Below are positions 28,646 through 36,975 of a stretch of 64,000 nucleotides of DNA, in pieces. How positions within the stretch are numbered: position 1 is the first letter of the stretch; each line of letters begins with the position of its first letter. The notes below the pieces were generated by a model. The model was not told where the DNA came from. It worked only from the letters and a program-made list of their open reading frames with translations, and did not search any database. Origin of the DNA: Enterococcus sp. 4G2_DIV0659 (lineage in GTDB: Bacteria; Bacillota; Bacilli; Lactobacillales; Enterococcaceae); assembly GCF_002140715.2 (NCBI RefSeq), contig NZ_NGLE02000001.1, positions 3,066,001-3,130,000 on the forward strand. The letters are read 5' to 3'. A program made the translations under genes and the position numbers.

Positions 28646-29245
28646 ATGCATTACTTATTTGAAAAAGGTTCTGAACATGGGGAAAAATTTTTACTGCTTC
28701 ATGGTACGGGTGGTGATGAAACCTCATTACTGGAAATTGCAGGATATTTAGATGACTCAGCCACAGTACTTTCTTTTCGAGGAACGATTCAAGAATCTGG
28801 CATGAATCGTTTTTTTAAACGTAATGGACTCAATCAATTTGACATAGATAGCTTAGAAGAAGAAAGTGACCGACTGGTAAAAGAAATTATTTCCGTTAGT
28901 GAAGCAAAAGAAATTCCAATAGAAGATTGGATCGTTGTTGGCTATTCAAATGGGGCTAATATAGCTGCACATATTATGTTAGAGCGTAAGATCGGTATAG
29001 ATAAAGCTATTTTGTTTCATCCAATGTCTTTAGGTGTAGATACGCAAGACTTTAACCTAGCTGACAAGAAAATCTGGTTATCTATTGGCGAGAATGATCC
29101 TATCATTTCTAAAGACGCTTCAAATCAGCTCGTCCAACAACTAAAAAGACGTTTAGCAAATGTTACAATAACAACAACAAATGCTGGGCACCAAGTAACC
29201 ATGGAAGAGCTCAATCAGGCAAAAAAATGGCTGAATCAACTGTAA
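28646..29245 (+). CDS. Alpha/beta hydrolase (carboxylesterase/phospholipase type)
   Basis: This 199-residue serine hydrolase has the oxyanion LLLHGTGGDE at residues 14-23, nucleophile GYSNGAN near 100-106, GENDP (Asp) near 150 and NAGHQVT (His) near 183. It resembles the small carboxylesterases sometimes paired with aromatic-compound (MhqD-like) responses. ATG 28646 follows TGGAGAAG; a GTG at 28592 in frame is weaker and overlaps the inverted repeat region. Confidence 0.83.
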   Translation: MHYLFEKGSEHGEKFLLLHGTGGDETSLLEIAGYLDDSATVLSFRGTIQESGMNRFFKRNGLNQFDIDSLEEESDRLVKEIISVSEAKEIPIEDWIVVGYSNGANIAAHIMLERKIGIDKAILFHPMSLGVDTQDFNLADKKIWLSIGENDPIISKDASNQLVQQLKRRLANVTITTTNAGHQVTMEELNQAKKWLNQL

Positions 29246-29342
29246 TGTAGTCTGGTATATTTTGAAAGCGAATTGTTTGTAGCAAGTTTAAATTGATGCT
29301 ATGCTAATTATGTATTACAAATTAATTAGGAGGGATTTTCAC

Positions 29343-29597
29343 ATGGCAGATCTAAATGGACGTTTAAACGATGCAAAAGACAAAGTTGAAGGTACAGCTA
29401 AAGAGATTCAAGGAAAAGTAACAGATGATAAAGGAAAAGAACTTGAAGGCAAAGCGCAATCAGCTTTTGGCGATGTAAAAGACAAAGCACGCGATGCCGG
29501 TGATGATATCAAAGAAGGCGCTGAAAAATTAGGTGAGAAGATCAAAGAAGGTTTTGAAGATATCAAAGAAAAATTCCATAAACATGATGATAAGTAA
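29343..29597 (+). CDS. CsbD-family stress protein
   Basis: This 84-residue, highly charged helical protein starts [20 protein letters not shown], the CsbD pattern, and contains repeated lysine/glutamate 11-mers. CsbD proteins accumulate in general stress; the function is unknown. GGAGGG supports ATG 29343. It is followed by a strong terminator. Confidence 0.9.
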   Translation: MADLNGRLNDAKDKVEGTAKEIQGKVTDDKGKELEGKAQSAFGDVKDKARDAGDDIKEGAEKLGEKIKEGFEDIKEKFHKHDDK

Positions 29598-29638
29598 TAA
29601 GAACTAACGAATAGAAAAAATAATTGATTTAATGACAC

Positions 29639-29682
29639 AAGAACAAGAAGAGATTCTATTGAATTTCCTCTTGTTCTTTTTT
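29639..29682 (+). terminator. Terminator of the CsbD gene
   Basis: AAGAACAAGAAGAG pairs with CCTCTTGTTCTT and runs into T6. Confidence 0.85.
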
Positions 29683-29751
29683 GTAGTATAAATGGTCAGA
29701 AAATGATAGATATGATAAAGTTAAATAAGAAAAATATGTTGGAAAGTTGGG

Positions 29752-30579
29752 GTGTTTGTAATCATTGAGTGGTTGTTATCTTTAGACGCTTGGCAACAAG
29801 CATTAGTTGGGACAGGATTCACTTATTTTATGACGGCATTAGGCGCAGGATTAGTTTTTTTCTTCAAGGAAATTAAGAAGGATATTCTGAATATGATGCT
29901 TGGGTTTGCTTCTGGAGTGATGATTGCGGCTAGTTTTTGGTCTCTGTTAGACCCTGCAATTAAACAAGCAGAAGAAAATGGAAGCATTGCTTGGTTAGTG
30001 GTTAGTTTTGGTTTTGGACTTGGCGGATTATTTCTTTATATTGCGGATAAAACATTACCTCATATGCATTTTGGACCAAATCATGAAAAAGAAGGACTAC
30101 CTAGTCATTTGAAACGGACGATTTTATTGGTTTTTTCAATTACGTTACATAATATTCCAGAAGGGTTGGCAGTTGGTGTGGCGTTTGGTGCGGCAAATTC
30201 AGCTGATGATCCCCAAAAAGCAGTACTAGCAGCAATATCTGTCGCTTTAGGAATTGGGATTCAAAACTTTCCAGAAGGTGCAGCAGTTTCTATTCCATTA
30301 AGGCAGGAAAATTTAAGCCGGAAAAAAGCTTTTTTATATGGTCAAGCATCGGGGATAGTAGAGCCGATAGCTGGGATTATCGGGGCAATTTTAGTGACTA
30401 AAGTTACGTTGTTGTTGCCTTATGCTTTAGCATTTGCAGCAGGAGCGATGATTTATGTGGTTGTAGAAGAATTGATTCCTGAAGCGCAGCAGACAGTTAC
30501 AAGCAAACGTCATTTTGCAGTGTTTGGTGTGATGTTAGGATTTATTATTATGATGATTTTAGACGTTGCTTTAGGATAA
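29752..30579 (+). CDS. ZIP-family divalent metal transporter
   Basis: This 275-residue membrane protein has about eight helices. The metal-site helices TLHNIPEGLAVGVAFG (about residues 131-146) and GIQNFPEGAAVSIPL (about 168-182) are the signature of ZupT-like ZIP importers for zinc and other divalent ions. The start is GTG 29752 after GGAAAG; it overlaps no neighbour. No Zur or Fur box is obvious upstream. Confidence 0.88.
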   Translation: MFVIIEWLLSLDAWQQALVGTGFTYFMTALGAGLVFFFKEIKKDILNMMLGFASGVMIAASFWSLLDPAIKQAEENGSIAWLVVSFGFGLGGLFLYIADKTLPHMHFGPNHEKEGLPSHLKRTILLVFSITLHNIPEGLAVGVAFGAANSADDPQKAVLAAISVALGIGIQNFPEGAAVSIPLRQENLSRKKAFLYGQASGIVEPIAGIIGAILVTKVTLLLPYALAFAAGAMIYVVVEELIPEAQQTVTSKRHFAVFGVMLGFIIMMILDVALG

Positions 30580-30604
30580 GTTTATCTATAAAACATACTT
30601 AAAA

Positions 30605-30670
30605 AAAACTAGAAGTGGGGGAGCAGCGTATTTTTTGTGAGCAAACGCTTCTCCCTCATCTCTAGTTTTT
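30605..30670 (+). terminator. Long bidirectional terminator
   Basis: AAAACTAGAAGTGGGGGAG pairs with CTCCCTCATCTCTAGTTTT, with a small inner hairpin GCG...CGC. It serves the ZIP gene and the converging VOC gene. Confidence 0.85.
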
Positions 30671-30691
30671 GACGTTCATATCTTTACAGAA

Positions 30692-31090
30692 TTACATATT
30701 CATCCAAGTAGGTTCTAAAGAATTTCCATCAGGATCTTGCACTTCAAGGCCAAACATTTGATCTTCTGGCATTCCCATATCCACTTGATAAAAGTCGCCG
30801 CCATTTGCTTTAGCTGTTTCAGCAAATTTTCTCACAGCATCAGCACTTTCCATACTAAATGAAACTAAAACACTACTTGTAGCTTTAGTGTCTGCAATTT
30901 TTTTATCTTTGATAAATTTGCTGTAAAACTCATGATTCAACAACATAATCCAAAAATGATCATCCCAAACCATAGAACTAGCTTCTTCTGTAGAGAACTC
31001 TTGATTTTTTTTAAAACCTAATTTTTCATAAAACTCAGTAGATCGTTTTACATCAGTGACTGGAAAATTTACAAAAACCATTGTTGCCAT
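30692..31090 (-). CDS. VOC-family glyoxalase/dioxygenase-like protein
   Basis: This 132-residue single VOC module starts MATMVFVNFPVTDVKRSTEFYEKLGF and ends VQDPDGNSLEPTWMN, typical of COG3607-type lactoylglutathione lyase-like proteins. The E at the C-terminal metal position is present. No substrate can be given. Monocistronic. Confidence 0.85.
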   Translation of the reverse strand: MATMVFVNFPVTDVKRSTEFYEKLGFKKNQEFSTEEASSMVWDDHFWIMLLNHEFYSKFIKDKKIADTKATSSVLVSFSMESADAVRKFAETAKANGGDFYQVDMGMPEDQMFGLEVQDPDGNSLEPTWMNM

Positions 31091-31189
31091 AAGAATCCAA
31101 CCTTCTTTCTTTTATGTTGTGTACTACGAGTAAGCATCTCATACGCCTAATTTTTTGTCAAAAATATAAGGCGCAATTGGGTGAAAAAA

Positions 31190-31244
31190 TTGACTGCTTC
31201 AATAAAAGTTACTTATAATGTAATCACACTGACAACGATCAGTG
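31190..31244 (+). promoter_or_regulatory. Promoter and operator-like dyad of the GH3 gene
   Basis: TTGACT (31190-31195), an 18-base spacer and TATAAT (31214-31219). At the expected start point lies CACTGA (31227-31232) / TCAGTG (31239-31244), an inverted repeat that could bind a repressor. The ribosome binding site AAGGAGG follows at 31254-31260. Confidence 0.65.
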
Positions 31245-31282
31245 AAGTGAAGCAAGGAGGAAGCACAATCAATAATAAAACG

Positions 31283-32476
31283 ATGATAACCAGCGCAGCG
31301 GCAATTTTACTGCTGATTTTCGATATTAGTTTTGGCGTGATAGGGTGGGTGAACAAAAATAATGAGCTTACTCAAAACAAGGAATCTCAAAAGGTGAATA
31401 TATCCAATACAGATAGAGTAAAAGAACGTCAAGAGAAAGAAAAGGATCAGGACTTTTCGTTGAATAATCAAGAAAAGAAAATTCATGAGTTAATTTCGTC
31501 AATGACCTTGGAAGAAAAAGTTGGACAGCTATTTCTAGGAAGAGTGCCAATCGAATCGCAACAAGACAAGATTCGACAGTATTATTTGGGTGGTTATCTT
31601 TTGTTTGGACGAGATATGGAATCTGAGACACCAGCTACTTTAAAGAAAAAAATTGCTTCTTATCAAGAAGTAAGCAGCATTCCATTGTTTATAGCCTCAG
31701 ATGAAGAAGGTGGAACTGTTTCACGTTTAAGCAGTGGAAACAATTTGGTACCGGAACAATTTAAGTCTCCAATGGAAATATATCAAGAAGCAGGATTGGC
31801 AGGCATTCGTTCTGATAGTCAAAAAAAATCAAAAGTATTACGTTCTTACGGCATTCAGGTTGGTTTATTTCCTGTAGCTGATGTTGCGATTGATCCAGAA
31901 GCGTTTATTTATGATCGAACACTTGGTTTAGATGCTGAAAAGACAAGCGAGTATGTTAAAACAAGTGTAGAAGAGTTAAGAAAACAACGGATTGCTTCAA
32001 CATTGAAGCATTTTCCAGGTTATGGTGACAATCGAGATTCTCATGTAGAAATCGTATATGACACGAGGAGCTTAGAGACATTGCAGCAAATTGATTTTTT
32101 GCCGTTTAAGGCAGGGATTGCGGCAGGTGCAGATAGCATTATGGTTTCCCACAATATTGTAACAAGTATCGATTCTACGGTTCCAGCATCGATTTCACAA
32201 CCTGTTCATGATGTATTGAGAAATGAATTAGGGTTTAAAGGTGTAATTATGACTGATGATATGGATATGGCTGGGTTAGCTGACTTCATTTCCCAAGAAG
32301 AGGCGGGATTGGAAGCTTTAAAAGCTGGAAATGATTTGATTTTATCTTCTTCATTTGAAGAGCAGATTCCATATGTTATCCAAGGCATTGAGCAAGGAGC
32401 CTACTCAGAAGAAAACTTGAACCAGTCAGTTTATCGCGTCTTAAAAATGAAAAGTGATTTAGGATTATTAAAGTAA
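31283..32476 (+). CDS. Glycoside hydrolase family 3, NagZ-like beta-N-acetylhexosaminidase
   Basis: The catalytic domain shows EEGGTVSRL, KHFPGYGDNRDSHVE (the NagZ active-site loop with the His/Asp pair) and MTDDMDMAGL, whose Asp is the nucleophile. It would remove GlcNAc from muropeptides. An N-terminal membrane helix (ITSAAAILLLIFDISFGVIG) anchors or secretes it. The start is uncertain: the frame is open back to GTG 31181, but the promoter at 31190-31219 lies inside that part. AAGGAGG at 31254-31260 points to ATC 31268, and the first ATG after it is 31283, used here. RpiR/MurR and other sugar genes follow on the opposite strand. Confidence 0.8.
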   Translation: MITSAAAILLLIFDISFGVIGWVNKNNELTQNKESQKVNISNTDRVKERQEKEKDQDFSLNNQEKKIHELISSMTLEEKVGQLFLGRVPIESQQDKIRQYYLGGYLLFGRDMESETPATLKKKIASYQEVSSIPLFIASDEEGGTVSRLSSGNNLVPEQFKSPMEIYQEAGLAGIRSDSQKKSKVLRSYGIQVGLFPVADVAIDPEAFIYDRTLGLDAEKTSEYVKTSVEELRKQRIASTLKHFPGYGDNRDSHVEIVYDTRSLETLQQIDFLPFKAGIAAGADSIMVSHNIVTSIDSTVPASISQPVHDVLRNELGFKGVIMTDDMDMAGLADFISQEEAGLEALKAGNDLILSSSFEEQIPYVIQGIEQGAYSEENLNQSVYRVLKMKSDLGLLK

Positions 32477-32490
32477 CGGGAGTACTAAAA

Positions 32491-32670
32491 AGAGTGCGTG
32501 ACAAAACTAAAAATCAGTTTTGTTTCACACTCTAATTCCTAATAAACGGTGGACAAAAGTCAGGTTCTTCGGCAATTTCGCAAAAATCGAGCAATACAAG
32601 AAGCATATTGTTCGATTTTTACTCCAATTGCTCGAACCTAATCGACTTTTAGCTCAACCTCTTTTTATAT
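32491..32670 (-). repeat. Structured intergenic element, copy B
   Basis: It starts with a terminator stem AGAGTGCGTGACAAAACT / AGTTTTGTTTCACACTCT (32491-32532) for the GH3 gene. Then comes AATTCCTAATAAACGGTGG, which matches the reverse complement of the block in copy A (GGAATCCGGATAAACGGTGG), and a second stem, CAAAAATCGAGCAA... / TTGTTCGATTTTTAC. Orientation is opposite to copies A and C. Confidence 0.55.
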
Positions 32671-32678
32671 CTAGAGAA

Positions 32679-33530
32679 TTAAATTAATTTAGGGTTCATC
32701 TTTTGATAATTAGCTAATTTATAATCTAAATTCTTTTCATACTCTTGGTTGAAGAAACTCAAGTATAAACAATCAAAGATATACATCAATGACATTCTTG
32801 TAGAGAATGATGACAGTTTATTATAATGATTTTCCAAAGAAGAAAAAAGAAAAACACCGTCAAACGTTTCATCAAGCAAAGGACTATTTTTTGAGGTAAT
32901 TAATAGCACTTTACTTTTATTTTCCTTTAAAATAGTGAGAATCCTCTTTACACTAGAACTGCGGCCTCCGTAAGAGACAACAATGGCTAAGTGATTGGGG
33001 GTGCTATTTGCGGCAGATAAATTTTGCATATAGTCATCGATAGGCACATTGATTTGCTTACCGATTTCTTGCATTTGAAATTGAAAATTTTGAGCAAAAT
33101 AGATATTTGCTGAAGTTGCGTAGATATCGATAAATTGTGCGTTCTTAAGTAATTCAGCATTAGAAGCCATTGTATCAAATCGATTTGTATCAAGAGTGGC
33201 TTGGATTGTTTGGTCATACACTGTTTTTAGTTTTTTCGTCATTGCATAATGAGTATCTTCTGCTGAAATTGGATAGTCAATATCAATGATTGGTTCAGCG
33301 GTATGCTCATTTAAGTGGTTGACAAGCGCTAATTTAAGATCATTCAACCCGTCAAAATTTAATTTATTAATTAAACGATAAATGGTTGAAATGGATACAT
33401 ACGAATGTTCAGCCAATTCTTTTGGAGAAAAATGGATTACCTTTTCAGGGAAATCAAGAATATAAGTAACAAGCGCTTTTTCACTTGTAGTAAGCGTATC
33501 TAAGTTTTTTAATTTGAGTAGTAGATTCAT
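32679..33530 (-). CDS. MurR/RpiR-family transcriptional regulator
   Basis: This 283-residue protein has an N-terminal HTH_6 (KELAEHSYVSISTIYRLINKL, about residues 37-57) and a C-terminal SIS sugar-phosphate binding domain (VVSYGGRSSSVKRIL). Such regulators respond to phosphosugars, often MurNAc-6-P or GlcNAc-6-P. Beside a NagZ-like enzyme it may control amino sugar or wall recycling genes. It is upstream of, and co-oriented with, no close gene, so it appears monocistronic. Confidence 0.85.
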   Translation of the reverse strand: MNLLLKLKNLDTLTTSEKALVTYILDFPEKVIHFSPKELAEHSYVSISTIYRLINKLNFDGLNDLKLALVNHLNEHTAEPIIDIDYPISAEDTHYAMTKKLKTVYDQTIQATLDTNRFDTMASNAELLKNAQFIDIYATSANIYFAQNFQFQMQEIGKQINVPIDDYMQNLSAANSTPNHLAIVVSYGGRSSSVKRILTILKENKSKVLLITSKNSPLLDETFDGVFLFSSLENHYNKLSSFSTRMSLMYIFDCLYLSFFNQEYEKNLDYKLANYQKMNPKLI

Positions 33531-33623
33531 TTAGAAAACACCGTCCAGTCATTTCATATAACTGAATTATAACTGATTATTGCTTTCTCGTGTGGGAAAT
33601 TTACCAACAGAATAGTCAAATTA

Positions 33624-34463
33624 TTATAGTAACTCAGCTAAAGCCTTAGCAATTCCGTCATCATTGTTAGAAGAAGTCGTTCTATCTGCAATGCTTTTAA
33701 GTTCATCTACAGCATTTCCCATGGCAATTCCCATTCCTGCATATGTGATTAAGGACAAATCATTATGTCCGTCACCAAAAGAAACGATATGTTCTTTGTG
33801 AATGCCTAATGGTTTTAAGGTTTGTTCTAAAGCGTTAGCTTTATCAATTCCTTGATCTGTAAATTCAAAATACATAGGTGCAGAAAACATGCCGCTGACA
33901 GTTTCTTTAAAAGGAGCAAGGAGTTTTTCCCAGTGACTTTGTAAATACTCAGGTTGTGCGGCAACTAAAATTTTATGCAATGGAACGTTCACAAAAGAAG
34001 CTAAATCTGCTTTCTCACATAAATGGAAATTCCCACCGCGCGCTTCATATTCAATAATATTGAAAGGTTCATCTGAAATATTTAAATCCAGCATTCCTTC
34101 AAAGACATTATTAACATACATATACTCATCTATAGCGACCATTGGAATCACATCGAATTGTTTGAGATGCGCTAAAATTTTCTTGCTATTTTCAACGGAA
34201 AGTGGTTGACTGAATAGTTCCTTTTTTGTACAAACATCAAGAACATGCGCGCCGTTATAAGAAACGATTAATCCGTTATGTTGATTCATCTTCAATTCTT
34301 CTGCATAGTGGACTATTCCCGAAGTTGGTCTGCCAGATGCTAAAATAACTTTTATCCCACTTTCCTGTGCATTGATTAAGGCTTCTTTGGTTTTAGCTGT
34401 CAGTTGTTTTTCATCATTTAAAAGTGTCCCATCAATATCTAAAACAATTGCTTTTATATCCAT
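33624..34463 (-). CDS. Cof-type HAD-IIB phosphatase
   Basis: This 279-residue phosphatase has the HAD motifs VLDIDGTLL (nucleophile and acid/base Asp, residues 7-15), LASGRPTSG (motif II), a lysine in DKANALEQ (motif III) and SFGDGHNDLSL (motif IV). Cof/YidA-like enzymes remove phosphate from sugar phosphates or flavin precursors. Its promoter faces the VOC gene, 24 bases away; the two are probably one minus-strand unit. Confidence 0.87.
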   Translation of the reverse strand: MDIKAIVLDIDGTLLNDEKQLTAKTKEALINAQESGIKVILASGRPTSGIVHYAEELKMNQHNGLIVSYNGAHVLDVCTKKELFSQPLSVENSKKILAHLKQFDVIPMVAIDEYMYVNNVFEGMLDLNISDEPFNIIEYEARGGNFHLCEKADLASFVNVPLHKILVAAQPEYLQSHWEKLLAPFKETVSGMFSAPMYFEFTDQGIDKANALEQTLKPLGIHKEHIVSFGDGHNDLSLITYAGMGIAMGNAVDELKSIADRTTSSNNDDGIAKALAELL

Positions 34464-34487
34464 TTTCTTTCCTCCATGTTCTTATTT

Positions 34488-34871
34488 TTAAATGGTTAGT
34501 TCTAATCGATTACCTTCTGGATCCGCAATAACCGATTCATAATAACCATCACCTGTTGTGCGAATCGGGCTGAGCAATTCGTAACCTTCTAAAATCAAGA
34601 TATTCGTAAGATGATCAACCGACTGCTTGCTTCCTAAAGAAATAGCTAAATGAGCAAATCCAAGAACTTCCTTACCCTTTCCTTGCGATAAGACATCAGG
34701 TCGTTGCATGATTTCAAGTCTGGCACCATCAGTAAAAGTCAAAAAATATGAGTGAAAACCTGTCTTTTGATTATGATAAAGCTCAGAAGGTGTTGCGTTA
34801 AAATATGTTTCATAAAACGTACGCATTTTTTCTAAATCCTGAACCCATAAGCCGATATGTTCAATTTTCAT
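34488..34871 (-). CDS. VOC-family protein
   Basis: This 127-residue VOC module begins MKIEHIGLWVQDLEKMRTFY with the metal histidine in HIGL, includes FAHLAISLGS and ends DPEGNRLELT. I use the ATG at 34871-34869 because GGAGAG is just upstream; a longer in-frame start at 34946 has no support. It is first gene of a likely two-gene unit with the HAD phosphatase. Function unknown, possibly glyoxalase or resistance-like. Confidence 0.85.
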   Translation of the reverse strand: MKIEHIGLWVQDLEKMRTFYETYFNATPSELYHNQKTGFHSYFLTFTDGARLEIMQRPDVLSQGKGKEVLGFAHLAISLGSKQSVDHLTNILILEGYELLSPIRTTGDGYYESVIADPEGNRLELTI

Positions 34872-35050
34872 GATTCTCTCTCCTTTGTTATATATCCTAG
34901 TGAATTTTTTTTGATAGAATAAGAAAGTAATTACAGTATAAATCAAAAAAGCTTTTGAATGAGAAGAAAGGCTGATTTTGACAGAATCTTATCAAAAATA
35001 AGTTTGGGACCACAAGTGAAATGAAAATATCTTTTCAAAAACGAGGCCTC

Positions 35051-35080
35051 TTGACAATGAGTAAATCCTCGTGATATAGT
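35051..35080 (+). promoter_or_regulatory. Promoter of the lsa-type gene
   Basis: A perfect TTGACA (35051-35056), 18 bases, then TATAGT (35075-35080). It gives a leader of about 220 bases before the ABC-F gene. Confidence 0.75.
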
Positions 35081-35099
35081 GAATGCAATAAAAATCGAA

Positions 35100-35306
35100 G
35101 TGAGGGATCCGTGCATTGAAAAATTAAGTCAATTTGTTGAAGCTGCATTCAGACTGTACCTTGAAAAATCATCGAGGGAGCAGTGTGCAGATTTTCAGGA
35201 TTGGCTATATTTTTTCAATGAACGGGTCTTTTTGTGTACTCGTAAATGAATGCCAGTTCTGAAAAGAACTGAAGGAATCCTTCCTTCTGCTTTTTTAACG
35301 AGGTGA
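35100..35306 (+). promoter_or_regulatory. Leader of the lsa-type gene with small ORFs and attenuator hairpins
   Basis: A 49-codon frame starts at GTG 35100 and ends at TGA 35247-35249. It abuts an 18-codon frame, ATG 35250 to TGA 35304-35306, whose end lies in the ribosome binding site of the resistance gene. Inside the second frame CAGTTCT (35254-35260) pairs with AGAACTG, and GAAGG pairs with CCTTC before a T6 run, which looks like an intrinsic terminator. This layout fits ribosome-mediated attenuation, where drug-stalled ribosomes on a leader ORF open the way into the gene. Neither small frame has a clear ribosome binding site, so which is translated is open. Confidence 0.5.
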
Positions 35307-35310
35307 GACG

Positions 35311-36825
35311 ATGTCTAAAATAGAAATCAAACAGTTATCATTTGGATATGATACACAAGGAACACTATTATTTGATCAAGCAAACTTAAACATTGATAGT
35401 CAATGGAAATTGGGCTTGATTGGAAGAAACGGTCGTGGGAAAACAACGCTTTTAAACATATTACAAAATCAATTTCCTTATAGCGGACAGATTCTACATC
35501 AGTTAGAGTTTCTTTATTTTCCACAACTGATCAAAGATAAAAAACAACTAACCTACTATGTGTTACAAGAGATCAGTGAGTTTGAACAATGGGAAATTGA
35601 ACGAGAACTGAACCTGATGCATGTTGATCCAGCTATTTTATGGCGAGAGTTTGAGACTCTCTCAGGTGGCGAGCAAACCAAAGTATTACTAGCATTGCTA
35701 TTTATCAATGACCACTATTTTCCATTAATTGATGAGCCAACAAATCATTTAGACATTCTTGGACGTAAGCAAGTAGCAGAATATTTAAAAAAGAAACGTC
35801 ACGGATTTATAGTCGTTAGTCACGATCGCTTGTTTGTGGATGAAGTTGTAGACCATGTGTTGTCAATCGAAAAAAGCCAACTGGAACTGTACCAAGGAAA
35901 TTTTACTGTGTATGAGGAACAAAAAAAGCTACGTGACGAATTTGAATTGATGCAAAATGAAAAACTAAAAAAAGAAGTGACCCGATTAAAGAAAACAGCG
36001 GCCGAAAAAGCCGAATGGTCACGTTCAAAAGAGCAAGATAAGTACGGCAAAGCATCTGAAAAGGGCAGTGGTGCAATTTACGATACCGGGTTTATTGGTG
36101 CAAGAGCCGCTCGCACAATGAAACGCTCCAAAACGATCGTTCGCCGAATGGATGCACAATTAAAAGAAAAAGAAGTGTTGTTAAAGGATATCGAATATAT
36201 AGATCCTTTGACCATGAATTATCAACAAGGCTACCATAAACGCTTATTAACACTTGAAAAGTTAGTATTAGGTTATCAAAATCATGATCTATTTAAACCG
36301 ATTTCCTTTGAATTAATTCAAGGCGAACGAATTGCTTTAATCGGTGCAAATGGATCAGGCAAATCATCTATTATTCGCTACTTACTTGGCTTGTTTGATG
36401 GTGAAACAAAAGGAAATATGATGCGTGTTGATACGCTAAAAATAAGTTATGTCCGACAAAATTATGAAGAGAATCACGGTACATTATTGGCATTTTCAAA
36501 AGAACATGGTTTGGATCATCAAGTATTTCTCAATAATTTACACAAACTAGGGATGGAAAGAGACGTCTTTCACAATCGAATTGAGCAAATGAGCATGGGG
36601 CAAAGAAAAAAAGTTGAACTCGCTAAATCCTTAGCACAACCTGCAGAATTATATATATGGGATGAACCATTGAATTATTTAGATGTCTTTAATCAAGAAC
36701 AATTAGAAAAAGTAATCCAATCTGTAAAACCAACGATGTTGCTTGTCGAACACGATCAAGCATTTTTAGAAAAAGTAGCAACAAAAATTATTTCTTTAAA
36801 AAAGAACGACAATCAGGGAAACTAA
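35311..36825 (+). CDS. Lsa-family ABC-F ribosomal protection protein
   Basis: This 504-residue protein has two ATPase domains without membrane segments: Walker A GLIGRNGRGKTTL near residue 36 and LIGANGSGKSSI near 345; signatures LSGGEQTK and MSMGQRKK; and Walker B PLIDEPTNHLD and YIWDEPLNYLD. The linker between them is basic. Length and motif wording match Lsa(A), which displaces lincosamides, streptogramin A and pleuromutilins from the 50S subunit. It is likely the intrinsic lsa gene of the species, with an attenuating leader. Confidence 0.9.
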   Translation: MSKIEIKQLSFGYDTQGTLLFDQANLNIDSQWKLGLIGRNGRGKTTLLNILQNQFPYSGQILHQLEFLYFPQLIKDKKQLTYYVLQEISEFEQWEIERELNLMHVDPAILWREFETLSGGEQTKVLLALLFINDHYFPLIDEPTNHLDILGRKQVAEYLKKKRHGFIVVSHDRLFVDEVVDHVLSIEKSQLELYQGNFTVYEEQKKLRDEFELMQNEKLKKEVTRLKKTAAEKAEWSRSKEQDKYGKASEKGSGAIYDTGFIGARAARTMKRSKTIVRRMDAQLKEKEVLLKDIEYIDPLTMNYQQGYHKRLLTLEKLVLGYQNHDLFKPISFELIQGERIALIGANGSGKSSIIRYLLGLFDGETKGNMMRVDTLKISYVRQNYEENHGTLLAFSKEHGLDHQVFLNNLHKLGMERDVFHNRIEQMSMGQRKKVELAKSLAQPAELYIWDEPLNYLDVFNQEQLEKVIQSVKPTMLLVEHDQAFLEKVATKIISLKKNDNQGN

Positions 36826-36975
36826 TACACTCTTATTTTCAAACCGAAATCGTTTTAGCGAAAACTCGTTCCTTTATATTTAGTGGCTGAGTTAATTCTT
36901 ACATTGTTATTCTTACTTATTTTTGTCATAATAATCATAGGAGTTAAAGTGAAAAAATAGAAAGTAGGTTGGGTT

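Noticed and set aside
31181..31282. N-terminal extension of the GH3 protein from GTG 31181
   Set aside because: A good promoter (31190-31219) and a ribosome binding site (31254-31260) lie inside it.
35100..35249. 49-codon frame as an ordinary gene
   Set aside because: It lies wholly in the leader of the Lsa-type gene without a ribosome binding site; kept only as part of the regulatory leader.
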